From: Anolis sagrei
Taxonomy: Eukaryota > Chordata > Lepidosauria > Squamata > Anolidae
NCBI RefSeq assembly: GCF_037176765.1
Contig: NC_090025.1
Coordinates: forward strand, 166,582,822 to 166,646,821
Reading direction: 5' to 3'
DNA length: 64,000 bases
Below are positions 10,410 through 21,925 of the stretch, piece after piece. Below the pieces are notes generated by a model. It ran no database searches. It worked only from the letters and a program-made list of their open reading frames with translations, and was not told where the DNA came from. Position 1 is the stretch's first letter. Each line of letters starts with the position of its first letter. A program made the translations under genes and the position numbers.

Positions 10410-11617
10410 CAAGAAAATAATATGTTAACCCCTGAATATACCATCTATTCACAGTCATCCAAAACCAGAGTTCTCCCCTCTGACTGACTAAGCTGTCTCT
10501 GTTGCAGAAATTAAAGACCTATCTCTTGAAATCCAGCTCTATCTCTGTGTCACCATTTCCTTATCTGACCTGTCACTGCAACTTTTCTTCCCTGCAACCC
10601 CATTCTGCCCAGTAAGGAGCAACATCTGCTGGAAGTCCCTCTTCTATACAGTCATCCAAAGTTCAGAAGCCCTCTTCAGTTGTCAATTTCATAACCCTAT
10701 TCAGAACATATACCTGGTGCTTGACTGGTCATTGGCATGAAACAAAAGGTCAGGTTTGAGCTTAAACATTACTTTGTTGTCAACAGTCAACATACAACCT
10801 GAGCAACTTTAGCAGGCTTAAAAGGGCTAGATTTCATCCTTAGCACCCATGGCATTGGGTCAGGAAATATGAGGAAACAAAACCTGAAAGCCAATTCTAG
10901 CCGTTTCTTTTCCTGCTTTGAGTGACCCTATGCCCTGTTCTGTGCCACCATCACCACTCCTGGTCCTAGAAATGCCTCGAAGTAGGGAATCCTTCTTTCA
11001 AAGCCGAGGCATGAGAGACAGTGTCATAAGGAAGACTGAAGGTCGTGCACAACGTTTGGCCCACACTTTGTCTGCCTCTGCTGAACGCAGAGCAAAAAGA
11101 GGATGGGATCAAAATGTCTGAGAGGCATCTCAGGCCACAGTTGTCCTCTTGCCTTCAGCAAGAGAGTGAGAGTTAAAAGGGTAGAGAAAATGGAGTCCCC
11201 TCTCTCCAGCCAGGACCTTAATGACTTAAGTAAGGAAGAAACGAGCAGGGGCAAGGCATGTGAGAAGCTATAAATAAAAGATAGGAAGGAGCTCTTCAGG
11301 GGCCTGTCAATCAAAACAATTCGCCTCCTATTAATTTCTGTCAAGATGCTGATCTCCACCAACCCGCTCCAACCCCCATGCAGCACCATTTCATTCCTTA
11401 GGAAGCAGTGCCCTCTGGCGGAAGCAGGACCCTTCTGCAATTCTCACTTGCCCATCTCTACATCCTCCACGCTTGCTCATGAAGGACAACTAAGGGCAGT
11501 CTTTCATCTTCAAACCTGCCTCTCAGCATCCTTTATTTCAGTGGTGCAGTGTGGCTCTGTGCGGCCATGCACAATCTGTGTTGTGGCAAAAACATCATGG
11601 TGTAATCATAATATTTA
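10410..11617. other. Intergenic, nothing recognised
   Basis: Contains short open frames on both strands (for example about 67 codons starting at 10918) with no family resemblance and no splice structure. I see no supported gene. Confidence 0.4.
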
Positions 11618-11815
11618 GGGAGAATCTCTTGGTAGTAAGAGCTGTTCGACAGTGGAACATGCTGCCTTGAGTATGGTGGAGTCTCTTTCTCTGGAGATTT
11701 TCAAGCAAAGGCTGGGTGGCCATCTGTCAGGAGTGCCTTGATCGTGAGTTCCTACATGGTGGGGGTTTGGATTGGGTGGCCCTTGTGGTCTCATCCAACC
11801 TAATGATTCTATAAT
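11618..11815 (+). mobile_element. CR1 LINE 3' end
   Basis: 'agagctgttcgacagtggaacatgctg' (ORF2 tail), 'ggctgggtggccatctgtcagg' and the terminal 'aatgattctataatc' define the CR1 3' end on the plus strand. Confidence 0.85.
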
Positions 11816-12129
11816 CATGCTTATGATATCTTCTTAAATAAGACTACAATGAGATACAATATGACCTTCAAATTCATAGCTCCAGTACCCAGCATAATTT
11901 ATCCACTTCTGACACAACAATAGCCTCTCTAGGCATTTTCTAGATTTTCCAGTGTGATTCTATGGCATTTTTGTCCTGGAAGTGCTTCAATAGGATTCAT
12001 TATTATCCAAAGTTTTGCATATCCATATGCATCCCCTGTGGATATAGGGACCGCACTGTATTTTAATGGTGTGTTTCTTGACATCAACAATAGAACAGCA
12101 CACTGACGAACCTGAGACCAAATGTTTCC

Positions 12130-12606
12130 CAGTCTCGCATCAGGACTGTGGTGCAGCTGGCTAGGAGTGAGCTGCATTAAGATCACTACTGACCGAAAGG
12201 TCATGAGTTCAAAGGCAGCCTGGGTCGGAGTGAGCTTACAACCATTTGTGTAGCATGCTATTGACCTTTGCAGCCCAAAAGACAGTTGCATCTGTCAAGT
12301 AGGAAATTTGGGTACTGCCTAAGCAGGGAGGCTAATTTAACTAATTTACGACGCCATAAAATCTCCAGCAAGTCTGCAAAGAATGAGGAAGTACTCCATC
12401 AGTGTCACAAATGGTCAGTGAAGCAGCAGCGCCCCTAGTGGCCAGAATACCCTCATGAAAGCTGGAAAGTTAAATAGTCTCTGTGTGACTGTCTATATAT
12501 GTTGTGGGTCTATGGCATTTAATGTTTGCCATATGTGCATTGTAATCTGCCCTGAGTCCCCTGTGGGGTGAGAAGGACAGAATATAAATACTGTAAATAA
12601 ATAAAT
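12130..12606 (+). repeat. tRNA-derived SINE with an L2/CR1-type tail
   Basis: The tRNA-like head has an A-box region ('gtggtgcagctggctagg') and a B box ('aaggtcatgagttcaaagg'). The body runs to an LINE-type tail 'atctgccctgagtcccctgtgg ... aatataaatactgtaaataaataaat'. The same tail stands alone at many places in this window, so this copy shows what those fragments come from. Confidence 0.8.
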
Positions 12607-12990
12607 TTCCAAACCTAACCAGGGTTTGGAAGTGTTACCTTTTTCTTAGAAAACAGCACAAAGAGTCTTTATCCATTGCAGCTGGTGAGAGCTGCTGTCA
12701 AAAGAAGTAACTTTCCGTAACTCTAAGCATTCCCATCTCTCTAGATGGCTTGTAATCTTGGCACAAGTTGAAAGCAACAACAATCTTTCTGCAAAACCTT
12801 AAAACCTGCAAAAAATATATAGAGGCAATTCAGATCCAGGATGAAGGGGATTTGAAAAAGTCCCATTCTTATGTGAGCAGCGTACACAAGGCACTGATTA
12901 AGTCTGCAGTGCTATGCCCTTCCCTAGAAGAGGGTAAATCAAAGCAGCTTACATAATGGCTCTAACAGGTGCAATTATCAGGACACACAA
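12607..12990. other. Intergenic, nothing recognised
   Basis: No repeat or coding signal recognised. Confidence 0.4.
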
Positions 12991-12994
12991 TTAC

Positions 12995-13205
12995 AGAACT
13001 TCCGAATATAAGGAAGTTGCTTTATACCAGGTCAGTCATCAGTACATCTAACTCAGTGCTGCCCACATGGACTGGCATCAGCTCTTCAGGATTTCGGATA
13101 GAAGTCCTTCCCAGCCCTACCTGGAAACACTGGAGATTGAAGCTGGTATGTTTGCATTCAACTCATGTGTTTGACTACCGAGTTACAATCCTTTCCAAAA
13201 AGCCA
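12995..13205 (-). repeat. tRNA-derived SINE, minus strand (third type)
   Basis: 'aaggaagttgctttataccagg', 'catctaactcagtgctgcc' and 'cccagccctacctggaaac' match a reptile SINE whose tRNA head would lie to the right ('ggagattgaagctgg' as the reverse B-box region). The name is not assigned. Confidence 0.6.
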
Positions 13206-13228
13206 GGATTCTGGATTGGGAGACTTAA

Positions 13229-13433
13229 GATGCATCTACATTAAAGAATGAGTGCAGTTTGACACCACTTTAACCACCCTGGCTCAATGCTATGGAATCA
13301 TGGGAGCTGTAGTTTTATAAGGTCTTTTGCTTTTTTGCCTCATCAAACTACAAATCCTAGGATTCCATAGCATTGAGCCATGCAGCTAAGGTTGTGTCAA
13401 ACTGCATTAATTCCACAGTGTAAGTGCATCTGT
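13229..13433. repeat. Palindromic MITE, whole copy
   Basis: The arms 'gcagtttgacaccactttaacc' and 'gttgtgtcaaactgcattaatt' are inverted, with 'ggctcaatgctatgg' and 'ccatagcattgagcc' nested inside. This is the best copy of a family also found at 5870-6742, 24231-24990 and 43869-44067, and inside the composite pair at 19962 and 21185. There is no coding capacity. Confidence 0.85.
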
Positions 13434-13574
13434 AAAATACATTCAAAACTATGATCCGCCACTCCTGTCTGCTATAGCCCCCCACCCCCATGTATATATA
13501 CACACACAACACAGCCATTTCCTGGCTAGTGAAGAGCAGAGGGAGTGGAGGAGCCACGAGGCGAGGTGGGTAAG

Positions 13575-13581
13575 AAATAAA

Positions 13582-13625
<44 letters not shown>
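13575..13625. repeat. (ATT)n microsatellite
   Basis: About 16 uninterrupted ATT units directly abutting the Penelope-like element end at 13626, a common arrangement at retroelement ends. Confidence 0.95.
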
Positions 13626-14295
13626 CGAAGGCTTTCATGGCTGGAATCACTGGGTTGTTGTAGGTTTTTTCGGGCTATATGGCCATGTTCTAGAGGCATT
13701 CTCTCCTGACGTTTCGTCTGCATCTATGGCAAGCATCCTCAGAGGTAGTGAGGTCTGTTGGAACTAGGAAAAAGGGTTTATATCTCTATGGAATGACCAG
13801 GGTGGGACAAAGGACTCTTGTCTGCTGGAGCTAGGTGTTAAAGTTTCAACTGACTGCCTTGATGAGCATTTGATGGCCTGGCAGTGCCTGGAGCAATCTT
13901 TTGTTGAGAGGTGATCGGATGTCCCAGATTGTTTTCCCTTTGTTGTTTTGCTGTTCTAATTTTAGAGTTTTTAAATACTGGTAGCCAGATTTTGTTCATT
14001 TTCATGGTTTCTTCCTTCCTGTTGAAATTGTCCACATGCTTGTGGATTTCAATGGCTTCTCTGTGTAGTCTGGCATGGTGTTTGTGAGAGTGGTCCAGCA
14101 TTTCTGTGTTCTCAAATAATATGCTGTGTCCAGGTTGGTTCATCAGGTGCTCTGCTATGGCTGACTTCTCTGGTTGACGTAGTCTGCAGTGCCTTTCATG
14201 TTCCTTGATTCGTGTTTGGGCGCTGCGTTTGGTGGTCCCTATGTAGACTTGTCCACAGCTGCATGGTATACGGTAGACTCCTGCAGAAGTGAGAA
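13626..14295 (-). mobile_element. Penelope-like element 3' part with GIY-YIG endonuclease domain
   Basis: The minus-strand frame ending at 13838 encodes a GIY-YIG domain: 'GVYRIPCSCGQVYIGTTK' with the Cys pair, then 'SAQTRIKEHERHCRLRQPEK', 'SAIAEHLMNQPGHSI' and 'LHREAIEIHKH'. This arrangement, C-terminal to a reverse transcriptase, is the signature of Penelope-like elements. The reverse transcriptase is missing, so the copy is 5'-truncated near 14295. The non-coding end 13626-13745 is the terminal repeat seen at 269, 6911 and 43032. A short CR1 tail lies just beyond (14325-14376). Confidence 0.9.
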
Positions 14296-14689
14296 GATCC
14301 CAGAGAATCTCTGACTTCAACCAGAGAAGATTGGACTGTTTGGTCCTTGTGGTCCCTTCCAACTCTATGGTTCTACAGATTTCATCCATTGTTATATAAG
14401 TGGGTTTTGTGAAGAATGTCCTCCGCAAGCAAAAGAGCAAGTTATTTCTGTTACACCATTGTAATGAACATAACACTTTTAAAATACTTAATATGTGTAA
14501 CCAAAACACAAAACAAGCTCCTCCCAGGCAAAAAAAATTAAATAATTATCCTTCAAAGGAATTGCCTTCATCCCTCCTGAACTGTAAAGCCTTGTTTCTC
14601 TGGGTTGATAAGAAAAATGTAAACACCCATGCAGTTTCATCCCAAAAGGAGTCTAATATATAAAGATTCAAAGAAATATAGATGCAGGG

Positions 14690-14830
14690 CCCTTCCACAC
14701 AGCCATGTAACCTGGAATATCAAGGCAGATAATCCACAATATCTGCTTTGAACTGGGTTATCTGAGTCCACACTGCCATATAATCCATAGATAATGTGGG
14801 ATTTTATACAGCTGTGTGGAAGGGGCCTCA
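14690..14830. repeat. Palindromic MITE with 'ggcccttccacac' ends
   Basis: Inverted ends 'ggcccttccacac' and 'gtgtggaaggggcc' with the inner 'gataatccacaatatctgc'. The same family is at 32538-32685 and 48688-48834. No coding capacity. Confidence 0.85.
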
Positions 14831-14947
14831 AAGCAAGAATTGTGGCATAATTGTGGCATAATTGTGGTGTCATGTACAATAAACCACGTGTAGTTCACAT
14901 TTGATCGGTCCACACACTGCCTTGCCAGAGAAAATATTCCATGCAGA

Positions 14948-15245
14948 TGATCATAGAGTTAGAAGAGACTTCATGGGCCATCCAGTCCAACCCCCTGCCA
15001 AGAAGCAGGAAAATTGCATTCAAAGCACCCCCTACAGATGGCCATCCAGCCACAGTTTAAAAACCTTCAAAGAAGGAGCCTCCACCACACTCTGGGGCAG
15101 AGAGTTCCACTGCTGACGGCTCTCACAGTCAGGAAGTTCTTCCTCATGTTCAGATGGAATTTCCTTTCTTGTAGTTTGAAGCCATTGTTCTGCATCCTAG
15201 TCTCCAAAGCAGCAGAAAACAAGCTTGCTTCCCTCCTCCCTATGA
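14948..15245 (-). mobile_element. CR1 LINE 3' end, minus strand
   Basis: The minus frame encodes 'SLFSAALETRMQNNGFKLQE' then 'RKFHLNMRKNFLTVRAV', the extreme C-terminus of CR1 ORF2. The 3' UTR reverse complement ('tggccatccagcc', 'catgggccatccagtcc') follows. Confidence 0.9.
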
Positions 15246-16683
15246 TCAACAAGGAACAAGTAGTTTACTTTTCGTAATTCAGAACAACATATGTACAATC
15301 ATGTGATCAATTACATCGACTCATGTAATGTCCTTTTTGAGAGATTTAAAATTGTCTTTCTTTGCCCATATGGAGAATCTTCCTTCAGTAGCTTATGAAA
15401 CAAGAGCACACTCCAACCTGTCTCTGTCTGCTTCTCTCTGTGCTTCTCTGCAAGCACCTGCATAGCTCAATCCTGAAAAAAATGGAACAGTATCCAAAAG
15501 TCCCAGGCTAAGCCAGCTCCCCAGGCGTAGCCCAACCAATCAGCTTTGTGCATCTTATTTTACAGTTGACACACACACACTAACTGATTTCTTACATGCT
15601 CCAACAGGAATCACCACTAATAATTTCCCTACTCTCTTGAAATTATTTAGGGCACAAGGAATGCTGCAATCGGGAAATAGCAAAGAAAATCAACAAGACC
15701 CATAATGATAGTACCATTGCCATCATCAGTACCAACTTTGCAGATGTCACCGTTGGTCTAGCCATGGCCCCTGTGACATCAGATAAAGATTTAATGCAAA
15801 GAGCTTCTGTGCCTGCTTTGAGAGGAACTACAAAAACTGATATCTCTTTTGTTATATGTTAACTTTTTGTTAATTCAAAGGAAAATAAAGGGGGATATGT
15901 TCCATACACAATGAACAAATGTAAAAAATAGCCAAGAAGTTGAGATAAATTTATGTTAATACAGCTTGCTACAAAACAAAGTTATTCTAATGTTTAATTT
16001 TAAAAGATTTTTCAAAAATCTTGCAGCACTGTGATCTGCATACTTCAAAACAGAGATTGAGTGAACAAGACTTACAAAGGCTGAAGCTTGTAGTCTGTAG
16101 AAGGTATTCCTGTCTTGAAGACTTTAGCAAAGCAAGTTGCTTGTTCTTTACAAAGCACATTCGGGATTTTAATGAAGGGGACTGAATTAAAAGAATTAAA
16201 GGAACAGCTCTTGTGATGAACAAGGAGCCAGAGAAAAAGGTGACATTTCAGCTGTGATGTCTCCCCTTTCTATTCACATTTTTAAAAGTGTCATATATTT
16301 GACACAAGGGGCAACAGTAGTAATTTAAATTGTTAATTGTGTGATATTTAAAACTGTTCTACATTAGTGTATGTTGTAATAGTCTAATCGGTTTCTCTGA
16401 ATTGCTCTTCACCTCTCAGAGCATGAGAAATAATGGGAGCAAATGGTTGTGATTGAAGAGAATTACTTCCAAATAGAAGAGTCAAGCAGGATTGTCGTTT
16501 TCACCCATGGTTTATTTCTCTTTTTTAGGGTTTGGCAATAGCCCTGGGGGAAAAAAACAATGTTAGAAGACTAGAAATTACCACTTCTTTGTTTTAAAAC
16601 TGTCTCTGGCTCTCTCTATCAAATTTGATAAAGAGTGAGGTCATGCTTACCAAAACAACACACCTACAAATCTACATCTAAGG
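15246..16683. other. Intergenic; one unexplained open frame
   Basis: No repeat recognised. An open frame on plus runs from about 15641 to the stop at 15860-15862 (74 codons, no start codon), preceded by an acceptor-like 'aaattatttag'. It reads HKECCNREIAKKINKTHNDS and onward. I do not recognise it, and a single exon without a partner does not support a gene. Confidence 0.3.
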
Positions 16684-17365
16684 CAGTGGTTCTTAACCTT
16701 CCTAATGCTGCGATCCCTTAATATAGTTCCTCATGTTGTGGTTACCATAAAATTATTTCTGTTGCTACTTCATAACTGTATTTTTGCTACCATTATGAAT
16801 TGTAATATAAATATCTGATAAGCAGGATGTATTTTCATTCACTGGACTAAATTTGGCACAAATACCCAATATGACCAAATTTGAATACTGGTGGGGTTGC
16901 GGGGGTTGATTTTGTCATTTGGGAATTGTAGCTGCTGGGAGCATTCTGAACTCCACCAATGATGGAATGGAACCAAACTTGGCACACAGAACTCCCATGA
17001 CCAAGAGAAAATACTGGAAGGGTTTGGCGGGCACTGACCTTGAGTTTTGGAGTGGTAGTTCACCTACATCCAGAGAGCACTGTGGACTCAAACTATGATG
17101 CATCTGGACCAAACTTGTCATGAATATGCCCAAATGTGCCCAAATGTGAACACTGGTGGGGTTGGGGGGAAATTGATTTTGTCATTTGGGAGGTGTAGTT
17201 GCTGGGATTTATAGTCTATCTATAATCAAAGAGCATTCTGAACGCAACCAACGATAGAATTGGGCCAAACTTCCCACACAGAATTCCCATGAGCAACAGA
17301 AAACCCCAACCCCTCTGGCACCCCCTTCACGACCCCCCACCCAGATACTGACCTGAAAAACGCTG
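16684..17365. mobile_element. hAT-type non-autonomous element resembling rodent URR1
   Basis: Left end 'cagtggttcttaacc', right end 'gaaaaacgctg', flanked by atctaagg (16676-16683) and atctaaag (17366-17373), an 8-bp duplication with one mismatch. The first 150 bases ('cctcatgttgtgg', 'gctacttcataactgta', 'aaatatctgataagcagg') resemble, from memory, the rodent hAT repeat URR1. The interior repeats a roughly 150-base module ('cattctgaactccaccaat', 'ccaaacttggcacac') several times. Confidence 0.7.
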
Positions 17366-17373
17366 ATCTAAAG

Positions 17374-19961
17374 GATCCCACTGAGGCCCAAGTACCCAAT
17401 CCAAGAAGGGATTAAGGGAGGAACGTGTGAGTGATGGCAGCCCAAAGGATTAGATCCAGCCTCATTCCAAGGACTGATTACAGAACAGAAATATCGCATC
17501 CGGCTGAGATAATACAAAATTCCATGTTCCAAAGGTATAGATTTTAGTCAGGATTCCAAACACAAGACAGAAAAGCAAGGTTATCCAAGGCACAAACTGA
17601 TATTCAAGTCAAATAAGTTAAGCCAGAAAGTCAGAGTTCAGCTTCAAGATATCCAGGTATTACCTCTTTTATGCAAATAATCATGTCATATCAGCAGTTC
17701 TTCACCAATAATCTCTGCAGACTGTGAAACATTACTTGGAAGGGAAGGTCAACTTGATCTCTTCCAAACAGGAAAGCGATTAACCCCCAAATTCCAAGCA
17801 GTCAGCAGCAGTTGAACCAACCCACCAAACTGCTGGTCATGACAAGAATAAGGAATGGGTGGGGGAGTTAATTACACATCCAACTTCCACTGATTCCTAG
17901 AGCTGCTGCTCAATGACTGCCAGAAACCCCACATAGGGGAAGAGAAGGTGGGGAAATAGGGGGACCCCTGCTTACACAAAGCCCCTGCAAAAAGTTGTCC
18001 TAGACACTTCCTGGGTTGTCTATGCATTTTCCACCCTTTTAGCAAAATATCTCAGAAGTAGCATGCCATCATAGGCTGGCACTGGACATGTAACTAACCC
18101 CCTTTCCATAAAGGCAGAAGTGGGCAGCTAACAGCAAAAAGTTTCAGTTTTTGAAGTATTTTGGATTTCAGATTCCCCGGATTAAGGGGACTCAGCCTAT
18201 ACAACTAAAAGTACTGCCAAATCCCAAGACCTTTAGCTAGTCTAGAGGAGTCCTGATAGGATCTATTTCCCTATGTTTTTCTTTTGTGTATTATTCTCCT
18301 TCTCCTTTAGGAAAAAAAATATATGCTGGAAAGAAAATGCTGGTGCGGTCATTATCTTTTTGAAAAGTAAGGAACATCTGCCTTCCGGCAGAACACTTAC
18401 TTTGAATCTCATTTGCAATTTTAATGTCCATTCCATCTGACTTGGAGAGGCCCTTTTACAACTATTTACAATCTGTTTTGTTCTATCATGCAGAAATAAT
18501 TTCATGTTGTCAGCAAATATGGCCATCTCACTACTCACCCTTTAATTCTAGGATATTTACGAACATATTAAAAAGCACCAGTGTCGATAAAGATTCCTGA
18601 AAGATGGTATATATCAGCCCATGGCAAGCATTAAGAATTCATTCCTGGCCTTGCTTCTTGTTTCTTAACCAGTTTTCTTTCCATAAAAAGACTGTTTCAT
18701 GACTGTTTGCTCAGAAGTCCTTGATGAAGAATTACATAGAAAACCATTGCAAAATCAAAGTAACAACATCTGCCTGACCATTCCTATCTACATTTTTTTC
18801 TGATACTATCAAAGAATCTTAAAATGTTGAGAAAGTGCTTAACTTTGAGGGGGGGGGGGGACATATCAAGGAATGCCTCTCTCTGTAATAGACAATGTTA
18901 TCTTTAATAAAATGTTCCATCAGGTTACTTAGAGGAAATTGTAAGCCCACTGATTCGCACATTTCAATATTTTTTAATAAAAATTACCAGTCCTTTGACA
19001 CAGAGGCTGATTTTAGATATGTTCATATTATAATTAGAATGGGGTGATAATTTTGTGGTCCTCCTGGTATTGTTTGAACTGCAATTCCTAACAGTCCTAG
19101 CAACATAGTAAACGTGAGAAACGCTGGAGCTGCAGTTCGAAATAGATGGCCTCGCAGTTTCCATCCCTTAAGTTAAGATGTTCAGGAATATCATGTTTGA
19201 GTTCTTCCAAAACTCTTTAGTGGATATTGTTGGAATTCAACCCCACACTGCAGAAATCCCAAGTCTTCAATGAGAAGTTAATTAACATTAGACTAGTCTG
19301 AGATTTTCCCTTCTCCCATGTCTCCTGTATGATCGTTGGGGGTGTCTATTTTTCTTCTCTCTTCTCTCTTTCTGCTCTCATTCTGATTGGTTGTTTAAAA
19401 TTGATATTTTTCTACTGCAAGCCTTTTGAATCTGACTCCTGAATTCTTACCCTTTAGTATAGAGAGTATGGCATGTATGAGCTGTGTAGAGATGTAGTGC
19501 TCGAGTGATTTTCCTGTTCTACAAACCTTAGAAGAGAAGAGTGTTACAGTAGCTCAGACCCAGCTTGATTATTAAGAAATACAGTTATTTTATTATTGTA
19601 AATAAACTTTTTGTGGTTTTTTAAAAGATTGAACTCTGCATGTTTGCCTCCTAGGCTCTGAATTCTTTACAGCCATATCACACGGCACTTCATGCTTTGC
19701 TTGCTGATGAGCTGATTGCTCAACTTGTATCCTGTTTGTTTATGGATGCTCTATTATTTTAGGGTAGTTTTCCCTAAGAGACATCATCTGCACCCAATAT
19801 CATGACAGTTTTATAATTTGTCAACAAAGTCTAGACCAGATCTTACCAAACTATGTGTCACAACACATTTGTGCATCAGTGTGTAGGTGTGTTGCGCAAA
19901 TGTAAGAAGAAATGACCAAATCCTTGCAAATGTATATAATTATCTTACCAATCATATACTT
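17374..19961. other. Intergenic, little recognised
   Basis: 17450-17870 has the repetitive phrase structure of an old LTR-type sequence but no firm features. 18130-18200 looks like the right end of a Tigger-like element ('ttccccggattaaggggactc'). A poly(G) run lies near 18850. No gene is seen. Confidence 0.35.
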
Positions 19962-20384
19962 TAAAAGCAAAAGGGGGAGCTGTTTCAGGAGCACCTGGAG
20001 CTTCTATTTGAGAGGTGTCATCTGTAATTTCATTGTCATAGCTCAATGCTATGCAGTCCTGAGATTCTGCACTCTTTGGCACAGAAGGCTCAAGGCCTTG
20101 TAACACTACAGCCCCCATGACCCCATAGCATTGATCCAAGGTAGTTAACATGTCATTCTGCACCTCAAGGTTTCTTTTCCATTGTTGAAAGCCTTGTTTT
20201 TTTAACACAATTGTTTTTAAAGAAGGAATGCTAAGCAGGTAGCAACTGTAAAGGGCATATTACAAAGACATCAACCTTTTCTGCTGCACATTGCATTTGC
20301 CAGTAAAAACTTTTTTGGTTTCACGGTTTTAAAAATTGAGGTGCGCATTAGATTCGATGGCACATTAGACTGAAGAAAATACAT
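19962..20384 (+). mobile_element. Composite DNA element, copy A
   Basis: Shares its whole length with the reverse complement of 21185-21660: 'tggagcttctatttg', 'caaggtttcttttccattg', 'ggtttcacggttttaaaaattg' and 'cattagattcgatggcacat'. Both copies carry a fragment of the palindromic MITE family at the same internal position. Confidence 0.8.
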
Positions 20385-20520
20385 AAATTATAATAACAAA
20401 ATGTATGGGGACCTAACATAATTCATGAAAATCTTTCATTTATACATTTAAAAAATATAAATAAAAGGTTTTCATAAATTATGTTATGTCCCCATACATT
20501 TTGTTATTATAATTTATGTA
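20380..20520. repeat. AT-rich hairpin with 56-bp arms
   Basis: The left arm 20380-20435 ('tacataaattataataac...') and right arm 20465-20520 ('...gttattataatttatgta') are reverse complements with about 3 mismatches around a 29-bp loop. It adjoins copy A of the composite element and is likely a separate MITE. Confidence 0.85.
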
Positions 20521-21184
20521 TATGTCCATATACCTTATAAGGGGTTACCTTCAGTTTGCTGGTAAAACTTAATTACTGTGTCACAATATGATGCACGTCT
20601 AAAAGGTATATCTCCACCATGAAATGTCTGGACACCTCTGATCTAAACCTTCCTTTTCTCAGAATCCAATATTGGAATTCCCATATGTGTGTTTGTAATT
20701 TACAAGTAAATATATAATTTACACATAAATTAAGTTTTATACAATTGGTATAACTGTTACCAATAAATTCAACCACATTCAGTTAGATATACTACTGAAT
20801 CCATGGTCTCCTCTCCTCTGCTCATCTCTGTAACCAGCACTAAATGCTTTCTAGAGTCTGGTACTTTCACCTAAAATAATCAAGTGAAGTAGTAATCCTT
20901 GCCACTATAACCCCTTTTGGCATAGGAATAAAATCACTTCCATTACACCCTTATAATTCCTGAAGAATTTCCTTTGCATCCAAAGATAACTATATACCAG
21001 AAGTTATTTTCGATTGCGTGAGGCTCCTATTGTGCTCACTGTGTTTTTGTTTCTCCTTACAACATACACTCTCCACTTTGAAATGGCATATTTCTGAGGT
21101 GGCTCTGATAGAAACAGTTGGATGTGATATCCTAATTTTTGGTTTGTCTAATGTAGTTTTAAAATACATATTTTTCCTTGAATA

Positions 21185-21731
21185 CCTGTATTTACTTGAG
21201 TCTAATGTGCCATCGAATCTAATGCACACCTCAATTTTGAAAACCGTGAAACCAAAAAAGTATTTACTAGCAAATACAATGTGCAGCAGCAAAAGTTGCA
21301 CTCTTTGCAATGTGCCTTTTACAGTTGTTACCTGCTTAGAATTCCTTCGTAAAAACCATTGTGTTAAAACATCAAGGCTTTCAACAATGGAAAAGAAACC
21401 TTGGTGTTCATGTATGGTGCAGAATGAATCCACTTTCACTGCCTTGGTTCAATGCTATGGGGTTATGGGGGCTGTAGTTTTACAAGGCCTTGAGCCTTCT
21501 CTGCCAAAAGAGTGCAGATGCCTCATCAAACTAAAAATCCCAGGACTGCATAGCATTGAGCTATGACAATGAAATTACAGATGACACCCCGCAAATAGAA
21601 GCTCCAGTTGCTCCTGAAGCAGCTTACCCTTTTGCTATGGCTCAGCAAGATTATCTTATTACGCGAATCTAATACACATCCTGATTTTGGCAAGGTAGTT
21701 TAGCTTTAAAAGGTGATTTGAGTAAATACAG
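21185..21731 (-). mobile_element. Composite DNA element, copy B (inverted relative to copy A)
   Basis: The ends 'cctgtatttacttgagtc' and 'gatttgagtaaatacag' are inverted repeats with TA on both outer sides, compatible with a Tc1/mariner-type element. Internally it matches copy A at 19962-20384 in reverse orientation, including the shared MITE fragment (21430-21600). Confidence 0.75.
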
Positions 21732-21844
21732 TATGTACAGTTTTCCTGTAACAATGAGGAGGAGGAAGAATAGTTCAATAGCAGATGCCTCCATGGACTG
21801 CTGCATAGGACACATATTTGGGACATCATGCTGAGGCTGAAATT

Positions 21845-21925
21845 TAATTATTTATTTATTACATTTATATGCCGCTTTTCTCCCCCTAAGGGAACTCAAA
21901 GTGGTTTCCAACATTATAAAGGTAA
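21845..21925 (-). repeat. L2-type tail, minus strand
   Basis: 'atttatatgccgcttttctccccc' followed by 'gggaactcaaagtgg'. Confidence 0.65.

Noticed and set aside
13575-13625. Short regular repeats as a CRISPR-like array
   Set aside because: Plain (ATT)n microsatellite; no spacers and a vertebrate genome.
13838-14509. Whole 223-codon minus frame as one host gene
   Set aside because: The GIY-YIG part is a Penelope-like element; the N-terminal part runs into unrelated sequence and a CR1 tail.
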